A stretch of 62,823 bases of DNA from Microbulbifer agarilyticus S89 (GTDB lineage: Bacteria; Pseudomonadota; Gammaproteobacteria; Pseudomonadales; Cellvibrionaceae). The stretch spans positions 1-62,823 of the forward strand of contig NZ_AFPJ01000029.1 in assembly GCF_000220505.1 (NCBI RefSeq). The letters run 5' to 3'. Each line of letters begins with the position of its first letter. The stretch's first letter is position 1. The position numbers were made by a program, and so were the translations under genes. Below the pieces are notes generated by a model. That model did no database searches and was not told where the DNA came from. It worked only from the letters and a program-made list of their open reading frames with translations. This document shows, piece by piece, positions 36,236 to 45,773 of the stretch.

Positions 36236-37151
36236 GCAGGCTGAAGCTGATGTTTTCCGGGATGCCGGCCACCTCATCGGGCGCGTCCGCACCCAGGTCG
36301 CGCAACTTCTTGATCACCCGCTCCACCAGCACCTCCGGCGCCGATGCACCGGCGGTGATACCGATACGCTGTTTACCCTGCAGCCAGGATGCGTCGATGC
36401 AATCCGGGCCGTCAATCAGGTAGGCCTCGGCACCGCAGCGCTCGGCAAGTTCACGCAGGCGGTTGGAGTTGGAACTGTTCGGGCTTCCCACCACCAATAC
36501 CAGGTCGCATTCCAGCGCCAGCTGTTTCACCGCATCCTGACGGTTCTGGGTGGCATAGCAGATATCGTCTTTGCGCGGGCCGCGAATACTGGGGAACTTC
36601 GCCCGCAGGGCGTCGATGACCCGGGAGGTATCATCCACAGACAGCGTAGTCTGAGTAACAAAGGTCAGGTTGGAAGGGTCCTTTACCTCGAGGGCCGCAA
36701 CATCCTGCTCATCTTCCACCAGATAGATGGCACCGCCATTACTGGTGTCGTACTGGCCCATGGTGCCCTCGACTTCCGGGTGCCCTTCGTGACCGATAAG
36801 GATACATTCACTGCCATCGCTACTGAACTTGCTCACCTCGATATGCACCTTGGTGACGAGCGGACAGGTGGCATCGAAGACCTTCAATCCGCGCTCGGCG
36901 GCCTCCTGCTGTACGGCCTTGGAGACACCGTGCGCACTGAAGATCACGATCACATCGTCCGGCACTTCATCCAGCTCGTCCACAAATACCGCGCCGCGCT
37001 CACGCAGGGTATCCACAACGAATTTGTTGTGTACCACTTCGTGACGCACGTAAATAGGCGCTCCAAATACATCCAGCGCGCGGTTCACGATATCAATGGC
37101 GCGGTCGACACCGGCGCAGAAACCGCGAGGATTGGCGAGGCGAATTTGCAT
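36216..37151 (-). CDS. ispH: 4-hydroxy-3-methylbut-2-enyl diphosphate reductase
   Basis: Last enzyme of the MEP isoprenoid pathway. It reduces HMBPP to IPP and DMAPP with a 4Fe-4S cluster. The three cluster cysteines are visible in PRGFCAGV (C12), DATCPLV (about 96) and DDICYAT (about 197). The length of 311 residues is standard. AAGGA lies upstream of the ATG. Third gene after lspA and fkpB in a conserved order, and next to the pil cluster as I recall for Pseudomonas. Confidence 0.96.
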   Translation of the reverse strand: MQIRLANPRGFCAGVDRAIDIVNRALDVFGAPIYVRHEVVHNKFVVDTLRERGAVFVDELDEVPDDVIVIFSAHGVSKAVQQEAAERGLKVFDATCPLVTKVHIEVSKFSSDGSECILIGHEGHPEVEGTMGQYDTSNGGAIYLVEDEQDVAALEVKDPSNLTFVTQTTLSVDDTSRVIDALRAKFPSIRGPRKDDICYATQNRQDAVKQLALECDLVLVVGSPNSSNSNRLRELAERCGAEAYLIDGPDCIDASWLQGKQRIGITAGASAPEVLVERVIKKLRDLGADAPDEVAGIPENISFSLPKELRV

Positions 37152-37185
37152 CTTACTGGGTCCTTGACCTATCTAAGCCGTCTAA

Positions 37186-37626
37186 TTAATTGACCGAGGC
37201 CACTTCAAGAATTTTCACATGGAAGAATACGGTTTGACCGGCTAGGGGGTGATTAAAATCCACCTCCACATCGTCCTCGCCAATTGCGCGAATCACGCCA
37301 GGCAATTCGCCATCACCGTTATCAAACGAAACCACCAAGCCCTCTTCCAGCTCCATGTCTGGTGAAAAATGGCCTTTTTTCACCTTCTGGATATTGGACG
37401 GGTTGCGCTGGCCGAAGCCCGCTTCCGGGGGCACTTCGATTTCTGCCTCATCACCCGCCTTCAGGCCGAGCAACGCACTTTCAAACCCAGGTAACAGGTT
37501 ACCGTCACCAACGATAAACGTGGCTGGCTCACCTTCAAAATTGGAATCAATTTCCGAACCGTCATCCAGCTTCAATGCGAAGTGCAGGGTGACCCGGCTG
37601 TGTTCGCCAATTACGTTATTACTCAT
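37186..37626 (-). CDS. fkpB: FKBP-type peptidyl-prolyl isomerase (SlpA/FkpB)
   Basis: Cytoplasmic prolyl isomerase and chaperone of the SlyD-like FKBP class. The FKBP core begins HSRVTLHFALKLDDGSEIDS and continues through LLPGFESALLGLKAGDE, with the insert-in-flap domain (about residues 75-120) typical of SlpA/SlyD. It lacks the His-rich metal tail of SlyD. The length of 146 residues matches E. coli FkpB (149). Between lspA and ispH, 33 bases after the lspA stop. Confidence 0.92.
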   Translation of the reverse strand: MSNNVIGEHSRVTLHFALKLDDGSEIDSNFEGEPATFIVGDGNLLPGFESALLGLKAGDEAEIEVPPEAGFGQRNPSNIQKVKKGHFSPDMELEEGLVVSFDNGDGELPGVIRAIGEDDVEVDFNHPLAGQTVFFHVKILEVASVN

Positions 37627-37659
37627 ACTACTTCTCTAACAGATACGTCCGTTGTGCGA

Positions 37660-38205
37660 TTAGGCTTCCGCGCCACTGTTGCTCGACTCTTCGTCTTTTT
37701 CTTTAAAAAACAGCAGCTCGATCAGCAGCATCGCGGCACCCACGGAAATTGCCATATCGGCGACATTGAACACAGGGAAATGCCAATCTCCGTAATAGAC
37801 AGAGATGAAATCGCGCACATAACCGAGCAGCATGCGGTCCCACAGGTTGCCCAGTGCACCGCCAAGAATAAGCGCGAGCGCCATGGGTTCCCAGCGCTTG
37901 TCCGCCGGCAACTTCTTGATCCAGACAATCACCACGGCGCTGAAGATCACGGCCACCGCACCAAAAAACCAACGCTGCCAGCCCCCGGCATCGGCCAGGA
38001 AGCTAAATGCGGCACCATAGTTTTCTGCATAAGTGAACTGCAGAAAGCCAGGGATAATCTGCAATGGCGGCCCATACATAAAGCGCTCCACTGCCCAAAC
38101 CTTGGTGGCAATATCAATCACGATGATCACCAGCGACAGCAGGTACCACCGCCAGGGCGCCGCGAACAGGCCAAACGAGGGCTTGGGCTTGAGAGCGTTA
38201 GGCAT
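37660..38205 (-). CDS. lspA: Lipoprotein signal peptidase
   Basis: Inner-membrane aspartyl protease that removes signal peptides from lipidated prolipoproteins such as BamD. Four transmembrane segments. The conserved blocks GGALGNLWDR, GYVRDFI and FNVADMAI contain the two catalytic aspartates. The second block has Arg where most family members have Val (VDF). I start it at ATG 38205, preceded by AGGAA at 5-6 bases, rather than the in-frame ATG at 38217. The C-terminus has an acidic extension. A 19-bp tandem repeat fills the gap to ileS. Confidence 0.93.
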   Translation of the reverse strand: MPNALKPKPSFGLFAAPWRWYLLSLVIIVIDIATKVWAVERFMYGPPLQIIPGFLQFTYAENYGAAFSFLADAGGWQRWFFGAVAVIFSAVVIVWIKKLPADKRWEPMALALILGGALGNLWDRMLLGYVRDFISVYYGDWHFPVFNVADMAISVGAAMLLIELLFFKEKDEESSNSGAEA

Positions 38206-38214
38206 AGTGTTCCT

Positions 38215-38290
38215 CATGCAAAATCGCGTTTTTCATGCAAGGTCGCGTTGTTCATACAAAGTAGCGCTGATTATGCGAAGTGACGTTCTT
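38215..38290. repeat. 19-bp tandem repeat between ileS and lspA, about 4 copies
   Basis: Units begin at 38215, 38234, 38253 and 38272. The first two differ at four positions (CATGCAAAATCGCGTTTTT versus CATGCAAGGTCGCGTTGTT). The third and fourth are more degenerate, the last matching the second at 13 of 19 positions. The array spans the whole ileS-lspA gap and runs into the last codons of ileS. Confidence 0.7.
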
Positions 38291-41075
38291 CGCCATTGCC
38301 ACTCACATTTTCTACACAGCGCCCGCACAGTTCCGGGTGCTCACTGTTGCTGCCCACATCTTCTCGATAGTGCCAGCAACGTCCACACTTCGGTGCATCC
38401 ACTTTATGCACCGACACACGCAAGCCGGCAAGTTCCGTCTCTTCGGCGCCGGCCGCGTCGGCAATCGGCTGCACGGAGGTAGAGGAACAAATCAGTACAA
38501 AGCGCAGCTCATCCTTTAGCGCATCGAGCTTGGCCTGCAGGGCCGGGTCGGCAAACAGGGTAACGGCTGCTTGCAAGGAGCCACCAATGTTGCCAGCGCC
38601 ACGCTGCTCTTCGAGCACCTTGTTCACCGCCGTTTTCACATCGGCAATGGCGGCCCAGAATTCATCACCCATTTCGGTGCCTTGCGGCAATTCAGGGAAT
38701 TCATGCCACTCCGCCAGCATGACGCTATCTTCCGAGTTACCGGGGATGAACTTCCACAGTTCCTCCGCGGTGAAACTCAGGATCGGTGCAACCCAGCGCA
38801 CAAACGCCTGCATGATGTGGTACAGCGCAGTTTGTGCGGAGCGGCGTGCGACACTGTCTGCCTGGGTGGTGTACTGGCGATCCTTGATGATATCCAGGTA
38901 GAAGCCGCCCATCTCCACCACGCAGAAGTTATGCAGCTTCTGGTAAATCTGGTGGAACTGGTAGCGGTCGTAGCAAGCGATGATTTCTTCCTGCAGCTTC
39001 GCGGCCTGTTCCAGCGCCCAACGATCCAGCGCCAGCAGCTCTTCTACCGGCAACAGATCTTTCGCCGGGTCAAAGCCCGCCAGGTTAGACAGGAAGAAGC
39101 GCGCAGTGTTGCGCAGGCGGCGGTAAGAATCCGCAGTGCGCTTCAGGATTTCGTCGGAAACCCCCATCTCTCCGCTAAAGTCGGTGGCCGCAACCCACAG
39201 ACGTAATACGTCCGCGCCCAGCTTATTGATCACATCCTGGGGCGCTACCACGTTGCCAACGGACTTGGACATCTTGCGACCCTGCGCATCCACGGTGAAC
39301 CCGTGGGTCAGCACCTGCTTGTAAGGGGCGCAATTGTTGATGGCGATCGAGGTTTTCAGGGAAGACTGGAACCAACCACGGTGCTGGTCTGAACCTTCCA
39401 GATACAGATCTGCCGGGAAGCGCAGGCCTTCACGGCGCTCGAGCACCGCGTAGTGGGTTACGCCTGAATCGAACCATACGTCCAGGGTATCGGTGACTTT
39501 CTGGTAATTATCCGCTTCATCACCCAACAGCTCTGTGGCGTCCAGTTCGAACCAGACGTCCATACCGCCCTCTTCGACCTTCTGCGCCACTTTTTCCATC
39601 AGTGCCGGGGTGTCCGGATGGATCTCGTGGGTTTCCTTGTGCACGAACAGCGCAATGGGCACGCCCCAGGTACGCTGACGGGAGATACACCAATCCGGAC
39701 TGGCATCCAGCATGGAGTCAATGCGTGCCTTGCCCCAACCGGGGATCCACTGTACTTCGTCCGCCGCCTTCTGCGCGTGCTCCAGCAAATCGTTCTGTTG
39801 CATGCTGACAAACCACTGCGGGGTCGCGCGGTAAATCAGTGGCGTCTTGGTACGCCAGCAGTGCGGGTAGCTGTGCAGCAGTTTGTCTTCATGCAGCAAC
39901 ACGTCTTTCTCTTTCAGCAGTTCAACGATCTTGCCGTCAACTTTGTAGACGTGCTCACCGGCAAACACCGGTACCGCATCGCGGAACACGCCGTTATCGT
40001 CGACGTAATTCAGAGTCTCGATGCCGTAACGCTTGCCCACATTGAAGTCGTCCGGGCCGTGGTCGGGTGCGGTGTGCACACAGCCGGTACCGGCATCGGT
40101 GGTGACGTGATCACCGAGGATGATGGGCAGCTCTTTGTCGTAAAAGGGATGCTTGATCTTGAGGTGTTCCAGCGCGGCACCGCGGATACGCCCAACCACT
40201 TCACCTTCCAGGCCTGCACGCGCCAAGACGTCATCTTTGAGGGCCTCGGCGAGCAGCAGGCGCTTGTCGCCCACCTGCACCACTACATACTCCAGGTCGC
40301 CGTTTACGGATACGGCTTGGGAAGAAGGCAGAGTCCAGGGGGTGGTGGTCCAGATCACAACGGAGAGCTGACCGTCACCTGCGTGGCCACCGGCGGCGTC
40401 GGCGATGGCCAACGCGGTCTCATCGGTTACCGGGTAGCAAACATCGATGGAAAAGGAGGTTTTATCCTGGTACTCGACTTCCGCTTCCGCCAGGGCGGAA
40501 CCGCCCACCACACTCCAGTAGACCGGCTTGAAGCCGCGGGAAAGGTGGCCGTTTTTTACTACGCCCGCCAGGGAGCGAATGATGTCGGCTTCGAACTGGA
40601 AGTCCATGGTGCGGTAGGGGTTGTCCCACTCACCGAACACGCCGAGACGGATAAAGTCTTTCTTCTGTCCTTCGACCTGTTTGGCGGCGTACTCGCGACA
40701 TTTCTGGCGGAACGTTTTGTGATCTACCTTAACGCCGGCCTTGCCAACTTTCTGCTCCACTTTGTGTTCGATGGGCAGGCCGTGGCAGTCCCAACCGGGC
40801 ACGTATGGGGCATCGAAGCCGCTGAGGGTTTTCGACTTTACGATAATGTCTTTCAGGATCTTGTTGACCGAGTGCCCGATATGGATATCGCCATTGGCAT
40901 AGGGAGGGCCATCGTGCAGGATAAATTGCTCACGACCGGCGCGAGCTTCACGAATCTTTTCGTAAAGCTTGCCTTCTTGCCATTTTTTCAGAATCTCCGG
41001 CTCCCGGTTGGGCAGGTTGCCACGCATCGGGAAGTCGGTTTGAGGAAGATTCAGGGTCGCTTTGTAATCGGTCAT
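38271..41075 (-). CDS. ileS: Isoleucyl-tRNA synthetase
   Basis: Class I synthetase that charges tRNA-Ile, with an editing domain for valine. The HIGH motif appears as HIGH in [12 protein letters not shown] (about residue 66), the KMSKS loop as [10 protein letters not shown] (about 600), and the CP1 editing insert lies between. A C-terminal zinc finger of four cysteines (CGRCWHY and CGRC) fits the bacterial IleS type with a zinc tail. Length of 934 residues is standard. The conserved ileS-lspA-fkpB-ispH run lies downstream. The ATG has a weak ribosome site. Confidence 0.97.
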   Translation of the reverse strand: MTDYKATLNLPQTDFPMRGNLPNREPEILKKWQEGKLYEKIREARAGREQFILHDGPPYANGDIHIGHSVNKILKDIIVKSKTLSGFDAPYVPGWDCHGLPIEHKVEQKVGKAGVKVDHKTFRQKCREYAAKQVEGQKKDFIRLGVFGEWDNPYRTMDFQFEADIIRSLAGVVKNGHLSRGFKPVYWSVVGGSALAEAEVEYQDKTSFSIDVCYPVTDETALAIADAAGGHAGDGQLSVVIWTTTPWTLPSSQAVSVNGDLEYVVVQVGDKRLLLAEALKDDVLARAGLEGEVVGRIRGAALEHLKIKHPFYDKELPIILGDHVTTDAGTGCVHTAPDHGPDDFNVGKRYGIETLNYVDDNGVFRDAVPVFAGEHVYKVDGKIVELLKEKDVLLHEDKLLHSYPHCWRTKTPLIYRATPQWFVSMQQNDLLEHAQKAADEVQWIPGWGKARIDSMLDASPDWCISRQRTWGVPIALFVHKETHEIHPDTPALMEKVAQKVEEGGMDVWFELDATELLGDEADNYQKVTDTLDVWFDSGVTHYAVLERREGLRFPADLYLEGSDQHRGWFQSSLKTSIAINNCAPYKQVLTHGFTVDAQGRKMSKSVGNVVAPQDVINKLGADVLRLWVAATDFSGEMGVSDEILKRTADSYRRLRNTARFFLSNLAGFDPAKDLLPVEELLALDRWALEQAAKLQEEIIACYDRYQFHQIYQKLHNFCVVEMGGFYLDIIKDRQYTTQADSVARRSAQTALYHIMQAFVRWVAPILSFTAEELWKFIPGNSEDSVMLAEWHEFPELPQGTEMGDEFWAAIADVKTAVNKVLEEQRGAGNIGGSLQAAVTLFADPALQAKLDALKDELRFVLICSSTSVQPIADAAGAEETELAGLRVSVHKVDAPKCGRCWHYREDVGSNSEHPELCGRCVENVSGNGEERHFA

Positions 41076-41178
41076 TGGCTATCTACTTCGGTTGTAGCTC
41101 AGAAATAATTCATTCTTTGTGCCTTGACCCACTTCATTCGGGAAACTTTCTTACGAAGTGCAAGGCTAAAAATCTAAG

Positions 41179-41287
41179 CTGGAGTGCTGGGGATCAGGTT
41201 TCAAAACCGTCGGTGACAGGACGTCACCGCCGGAGCGTACATGGATGTACTCGCAGCGATTTTGAAACCTGATCCCCAGTGCTCCAG
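41179..41287. repeat. Nested inverted repeat element A (109 bp)
   Basis: Outer arms of 28 bases (41179-41206 and 41260-41287) are complementary except at two adjacent positions (41185-41186). The 53-base interior holds two smaller hairpins: 41211-41217 with 41223-41229, and 41237-41242 with 41245-41250. The core starts CTGGGG and ends CCCCAG. It lies between ileS and ribF with no coding content. The form is like ERIC-type intergenic palindromes; I expect copies elsewhere in the genome. Confidence 0.9.
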
Positions 41288-41339
41288 CGCCACCGGAGAA
41301 AAGAAAGAGCTCCGGGGCCCTTTAAACTCGTTCAGTTGC

Positions 41340-41450
41340 GGTAGGGTACTGGGGGCGAGTTTTCAGGACCGCTGTAAACCCACCCCTGGGCGCTGCGGCG
41401 CAAACTTCCTGTTTGCGACGCTCCTGAAAACTCGCCCCCAGCCCCCTACC
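41340..41450. repeat. Nested inverted repeat element B (111 bp)
   Basis: Outer arms of 29 bases (41340-41368 and 41422-41450) pair with two adjacent mismatches, placed as in element A. The interior is again 53 bases and again holds two hairpins: 41379-41382 with 41387-41390, and 41399-41405 with 41411-41417. The hairpin centres are about 23.5 bases apart, as in element A. Sequences of A and B differ except for the CTGGGG...CCCCAG core ends, so they look like two diverged types of one structural family. The remainder of 41076-41501 holds nothing else I can support. Confidence 0.9.
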
Positions 41451-41501
41451 TTCGCATCTCACAAAGTACTTCGTTAGATGCAACGGGGTAATTCGTGATG
41501 C

Positions 41502-42479
41502 TCAAACTGGCTTGCGGTTAGCAAACCAGGCTTTTGCATTCTCAATGTCGTCCGCGATTTTCTGTTTGAGGATATCCAGCGACTCAAACTTTTCTTCATC
41601 GCGCAGTTTGTGGCAGAAGGTCACCGCAATTTCACGGCCGTAAAGGTCGCCGTTGAAATCGAACAGATGCACTTCCAACAGCGGCTTGGCCCCCTCACCT
41701 TCTACCGTGGGGCGGAAACCTACATTGGCAACGCCAGCTACTTCCATGCAACTACCACCCATAGGGGCGCCGCTAGTCCGCTTTGCCGTCACCGTGTATA
41801 CGCCCACTAAGGGCGAGCGGTAGCGGTGCAGCCGCACATTGGCCGTCGGTGCACCGAGCTGGCGGCCGAGCGCACGACCGCGGGCAACAAGCCCGGTGAT
41901 GCGGTATGGCTTGCCCAGCAACTGCTCAGCGAGGGCAAAGTCCGCGTCCTGCAGGGCCTTGCGGATACGCGTACTGCTCACCCGCTCACCACCGATCTGC
42001 AAGGTGGCGGTATCCTCGACACTAAAGCCCGATTTAGCGCCGGCCTGCTGCAGCAAGGCGTAATCACCACTGCGGTCACAGCCAAAACGGAAGTCGTCGC
42101 CCACTACCAGGTGGCGCACTCCCAGGCCGTCGACCAGCACCTGCTGGATAAAGGCGTCGGCGCTCAAGCTGCGCAGGCGCTCGTTGAACTGCAGGCACAA
42201 CACCCGGTCCACACCCGCATCGAACAGGGCCAGCACCTTTTCCTTGAAACGCATCAGGCGCGCCGGGGCTTTTTCGCCGGAGAAGTACTCGTGGGGCTGG
42301 GGTTCGAAAATAATTGCCACCGAGGGCAGCTGGTGCTCCGCGGCCCGCGCGCGCAACTGCGTAATAATGGCCTGGTGGCCCAGGTGCACACCGTCAAACG
42401 ACCCAATGGTGGCCACGCATCCGCGGTGGTGCGGGCGCAAATTGTGCAGCCCGCGTATCAGCTCCCGTTGCTCGGTCAC
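41502..42479 (-). CDS. ribF: Riboflavin kinase / FAD synthetase
   Basis: Bifunctional enzyme making FMN from riboflavin and FAD from FMN. The N-terminal FAD synthetase (nucleotidyltransferase) domain has GSFDGVHLGHQ (about 26-36) and the C-terminal riboflavin kinase domain starts near residue 190 (YRITGLVARGRALGRQLGAPTANV). Length 325. GTG start at 42479 with GGAG four bases upstream. Between murJ and ileS, a conserved place, though here separated from ileS by two large inverted repeats. Confidence 0.95.
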   Translation of the reverse strand: MTEQRELIRGLHNLRPHHRGCVATIGSFDGVHLGHQAIITQLRARAAEHQLPSVAIIFEPQPHEYFSGEKAPARLMRFKEKVLALFDAGVDRVLCLQFNERLRSLSADAFIQQVLVDGLGVRHLVVGDDFRFGCDRSGDYALLQQAGAKSGFSVEDTATLQIGGERVSSTRIRKALQDADFALAEQLLGKPYRITGLVARGRALGRQLGAPTANVRLHRYRSPLVGVYTVTAKRTSGAPMGGSCMEVAGVANVGFRPTVEGEGAKPLLEVHLFDFNGDLYGREIAVTFCHKLRDEEKFESLDILKQKIADDIENAKAWFANRKPV

Positions 42480-42584
42480 AGTGCTCCAACCACCCTTTTC
42501 CGCCCTGGCAAAATCAAGCGGCGCAGTATACCGGATTTCCCCGGCCTCTGGGCACCGTCAACCGTCGTGCAACGCCCCGAAAAT

Positions 42585-44231
42585 TCAGGAAGTCGCACGG
42601 AAATGCCGCGGCCGCAGACCGCTGGCCAGCAGCACCACGCCATAGGTGGCGCCGCCGGCGGCAACCAGTGCCGCCATTCGCCAGGCCCGCTCCCACCAGA
42701 GCCACTGGCTCCACTCACCCCAGAAGTGCAGGATTGTCAGCAATGTCGCGGCCAGCGCCAAATTAGCCAGCAGCAGACGCAAGAGGTAGCTGCGCCAGCC
42801 GGCTTCCGGCGCATAAACACCGCCCTGGCGCAGGCCGCGGTACAACAGCCAGGCGTTGATCGCCGCCTGTCCGGCGGTGGCCATCGCCAGCCCCATATGA
42901 CCAAGCTTAAAGTAGATATGCAGTGGGATGACAAACAGCAGGCTCAGCAGCATCTTTGAGGCGATGGCGATGAGACCAAACTTCACCGGCGTGGCGGTGT
43001 CCTGGCGCGCGAAATACCCTGGAGCCAGCACCTTGATCAGCATGAACGACAGCAGGCCGAAGGTATAAGCACGCAGTGACCAGGCGGCCATCTCCATATC
43101 CCGCGGGGTCATGTTGCCGTACTGAAACAGGACCGTCAGTAGGGGCTCGGCCAGCACGAACAGGGCGACCGCTGCCGGCAGCGCAATCAGGGTGACGCTG
43201 CGCAGCGCCCAGTCAATGGTATGGCGGAACTTGCGCGGGTCCCCGCCGGCGTGCTGGCGGGACAGGTTCGGCAGGATCACGGTGGCCACAGCCACGCCAA
43301 ACACGCCCAGCGGCAGCTCGGTCAGGCGATCGGAAAAGTACAGCCAGGTAACCGAGCCGGTTGGCAGGAAAGAGGCCAGCACCGTGTCCAGCACCAGGCT
43401 GATCTGGGTAACCGACACACCAAAGATCGCCGGCGCCATCAAGCGCAAAATCTTACGCACACCGGGATACTGCCAGTCCCACTTGGGTCGCGGCAGCAGC
43501 CCCTGCTGGATCAGGAAGGGGATCTGGAACAGCAACTGCACCACCCCAGCGGCCAGCACCCCCCAGGCCAGCGCCATCACCGGTGGCTCAAACCAGCCGG
43601 CCGCAATGGTGGCCGCGCCTATCAACACCAAATTCAGCAAAACCGGGGTGAGCGCGGGGATCAAGAAGCGGTCGAAGCTGTTCAGCATGGCGCCGGCGAA
43701 ACCAGTCAGCGAGATCAGCATCAGATACGGAAAGGTAATGCGCAGCATTTCCGTGGTCATGGCGAACTTTTCCGGCTCGTTGCCCCCCCACCACCAGCCA
43801 AACGCAAATATCCCTGCCACCAGCGGCGCGCACAGAACGCCGAACAGGGTGACCAGCAGCAGGGTGCCACCCAGCGCCCCCGCGACGCGGTCGTTCAGCT
43901 CCCTGACCGCGGCAATACCGCCATTCTGGCGGTATTCCGCCAATACGGGGACAAAGGCCTGCGAGAAAGCGCCCTCGGAGAACAGGCGACGGAAGAAGTT
44001 GGGGATTTTGAACGCCACAAAGAAGGCATCGGCGGCATCACTGGCGCCGGTCAGGCGGGCAAACACAATGTCCCGGGCCAGTCCCAGCACCCGCGACAAT
44101 AAAGTGGCACCCCCAACTACGGAGGTTCCGCGCAACAGTCCCCGTTGCGGACTATCTTTTGGAGCCTGCGGGGCCTGCCCGGGAGAGTCCGGGGTCGGTT
44201 TGGAGGTCTGGTTTGGCGAAGATCCTGCCAC
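42585..44231 (-). CDS. murJ: Lipid II flippase MurJ (MviN)
   Basis: Flips lipid II across the inner membrane for peptidoglycan synthesis. About fourteen hydrophobic segments. The N-terminal motif SRVLGLARDIVFARLTGAS and the FRRLFSEGAFSQAFVPVL block are strong MurJ signatures. A hydrophilic Ser/Pro/Gln-rich cytoplasmic extension of about 30 residues precedes the first helix. Length 548. GTG start at 44231 with AGGA 9 bases before. Transcribed toward ribF with about 105 bases between. Confidence 0.95.
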   Translation of the reverse strand: MAGSSPNQTSKPTPDSPGQAPQAPKDSPQRGLLRGTSVVGGATLLSRVLGLARDIVFARLTGASDAADAFFVAFKIPNFFRRLFSEGAFSQAFVPVLAEYRQNGGIAAVRELNDRVAGALGGTLLLVTLFGVLCAPLVAGIFAFGWWWGGNEPEKFAMTTEMLRITFPYLMLISLTGFAGAMLNSFDRFLIPALTPVLLNLVLIGAATIAAGWFEPPVMALAWGVLAAGVVQLLFQIPFLIQQGLLPRPKWDWQYPGVRKILRLMAPAIFGVSVTQISLVLDTVLASFLPTGSVTWLYFSDRLTELPLGVFGVAVATVILPNLSRQHAGGDPRKFRHTIDWALRSVTLIALPAAVALFVLAEPLLTVLFQYGNMTPRDMEMAAWSLRAYTFGLLSFMLIKVLAPGYFARQDTATPVKFGLIAIASKMLLSLLFVIPLHIYFKLGHMGLAMATAGQAAINAWLLYRGLRQGGVYAPEAGWRSYLLRLLLANLALAATLLTILHFWGEWSQWLWWERAWRMAALVAAGGATYGVVLLASGLRPRHFRATS

Positions 44232-44425
44232 TTCCCTGATTCCTGGTTCACGATCACTACATAATGGCCGGCAAGTCTACCGCAATCTACCTACTCGGCC
44301 AGCTGGAATGGGAACTTATCCCGCATTTCATCCGCGCCACGCCTACGCTTGGCGCAAGAGGGAACTATACTCAGGTTATGCAGTTGGCGCGCTACAGGGA
44401 GTAGTGGCAAAAGAGGAGTAACGGA

Positions 44426-44566
44426 ATGACCATCAACGCATTGATTATTGCACTGATACTGGCGGTTCTACTGTATATCGCCGTGGCCATGGGCCCGCGC
44501 CCGCGGCGAGTGCGAGTGCGTATTGAGCAACCCAGAGACCGGCGTTACCGGCGTCCCCAAGTCTGA
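44426..44566 (+). CDS. Small single-pass membrane protein, 46 residues
   Basis: A short frame encoding MTINALIIALILAVLLYIAV, then a basic tail rich in arginine. The N-terminal 22 residues form one transmembrane helix and the last 24 contain eleven arginines, so the tail should be cytoplasmic. AGGAG lies 8 bases upstream of the ATG, a very good ribosome site. It is divergent from murJ and upstream of the pds-like genes. I recognise no family. It may belong to the pds region or be independent. The coding status rests on the ribosome site and membrane pattern only. Confidence 0.6.
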   Translation: MTINALIIALILAVLLYIAVAMGPRPRRVRVRIEQPRDRRYRRPQV

Positions 44567-44761
44567 GACACCCCTCAAACCCAGAGGCAGAACTCAGTCA
44601 CAGGGGCCTGCGCCATATTTCGCCATAATTGTTGCGCAATTCGCCCCACGGGCGCCACGCCAGTGCCTTCTTGCGGGATTTAAATAACTCTCAACCGAAG
44701 CGGGAAACACCCGATCGGAACCAAGAGCAGTTATTTCAATCCAATCGCAAGGAACACGCAC

Positions 44762-45472
44762 ATGAAAAAGTTGTTGATGGCAGTAACCCTGAGCACTCTG
44801 ACTCTGAACACCATTGCTTCCGCTGAGGCCGCTACCGACACAGAAAACGATTTGCAGGGCTCAGTCCTGACTCCGGCCGCGCAGGCCGGTGTATTTACCG
44901 GCGCCACGGTTGCAGGTGCCGCCATCGCAGGCCCCATAGGCTTCATCGCCGGGGCACTTGGCGGAGCCTGGCTGGGCGAACAGATCAAGCAAGCAGAAGA
45001 GGCCGACATGCTCGCAACGCAACTCACCGAAAGCCGCACCGAACTGGGCAACCTCGCACAACAACTGGATGCGGCGCGACTGTCCGCCAACGACGCCCGC
45101 GAACTGGCACTGGAGAGCCTCGAGTTCCAGATGCTGTTCACCACCGGCGACGACGAACTCCAGGAGGCCCAAGAGCGCCAGGCCGCCGCCATGGCCGACT
45201 TCCTCAACCGCCACCCGCAGTTGCAGGTCTACCTGGAAGGACACTCCGACCCCCGCGGTAGCGACGGCTACAACAATGTGCTGTCAGACCAGCGTGCCCT
45301 GAGCGTACAGCGTGCCCTCGAAGCCTACGGCGTTGCGCCGGAGCGCATTGAGCGTCGCGCCCTTGGTGCCAGCCAGTCCAAAGCCAGCAAAGGTGACCAC
45401 GACGCCTACGCTCTGGAGCGCCGCGTCGACATTCACTTCGGCATGCCGGAAGCGGTTGCTGGCTCTTTCTGA
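44762..45472 (+). CDS. pdsO: OmpA-like protein, probable PdsO of the dedicated sortase system
   Basis: Exported protein of 236 residues. Signal peptide to about residue 23 (SAEA), a glycine-zipper hydrophobic stretch (about 44-75), a helical region, then a C-terminal OmpA peptidoglycan-binding domain. That domain carries GHSDPRGSDGYN and the LSDQRALSVQRAL motif. A glycine-zipper plus OmpA protein directly before an OmpR-type regulator and a 686-residue kinase fits PdsO of the proteobacterial dedicated sortase system, as I recall that family. Ordinary OmpA/MotB-like lipoproteins are the alternative. AAGGAA lies 7-8 bases before the ATG. Confidence 0.75.
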   Translation: MKKLLMAVTLSTLTLNTIASAEAATDTENDLQGSVLTPAAQAGVFTGATVAGAAIAGPIGFIAGALGGAWLGEQIKQAEEADMLATQLTESRTELGNLAQQLDAARLSANDARELALESLEFQMLFTTGDDELQEAQERQAAAMADFLNRHPQLQVYLEGHSDPRGSDGYNNVLSDQRALSVQRALEAYGVAPERIERRALGASQSKASKGDHDAYALERRVDIHFGMPEAVAGSF

Positions 45473-45773
45473 GCCCAGAAACCACGGCAACAATGTCATT
45501 GGCCGGCCTCCGCTCCACAAAAGCGGCGGTCGGGCTCCTCGAGCCCAGCTCCACCGCTGGAGCAGCCGCTCACCGCCCCTCAAAACCCAACCCTGTAAGT
45601 GGTATTTTGCGCGCGGCGCACCTGTGACCGCGCGGCTTTTTACCCCGCAAGTTACCGCAATCAGTGCCACACAAGCCCATTCAACCGCCAGATCCCTTTG
45701 CCTCGAGCACCGCTAATCGGGCATGATTTTCCGCTGAGCCAAATCTAATAATTCGTCACAGTTCCGGAAACCT
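45473..45773. other. Intergenic region between pdsO and pdsR
   Basis: No gene is evident. It contains two perfect 6-base-pair hairpins (45532-45537 with 45541-45546, and 45548-45553 with 45558-45563) and the terminator-like stem at 45609-45641. Any separate promoter for pdsR would lie in about 45645-45760. Confidence 0.6.
45609..45641 (+). terminator. Probable terminator of pdsO
   Basis: A 7-base-pair G+C stem (45610-45616 with 45628-45634) whose 11-base loop can form three more pairs. It is followed by GCTTTTTA. It lies about 140 bases past the pdsO stop and would separate pdsO transcription from pdsR. Confidence 0.5.

Noticed and set aside
39618-41108. A 496-codon plus-strand frame
   Set aside because: It is antisense to ileS and its composition is that of a reversed coding strand.
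41179-41450. CRISPR array
   Set aside because: The two elements are long nested palindromes with different sequences. There are no regularly repeated direct repeats with unique spacers, and no cas genes in the window.
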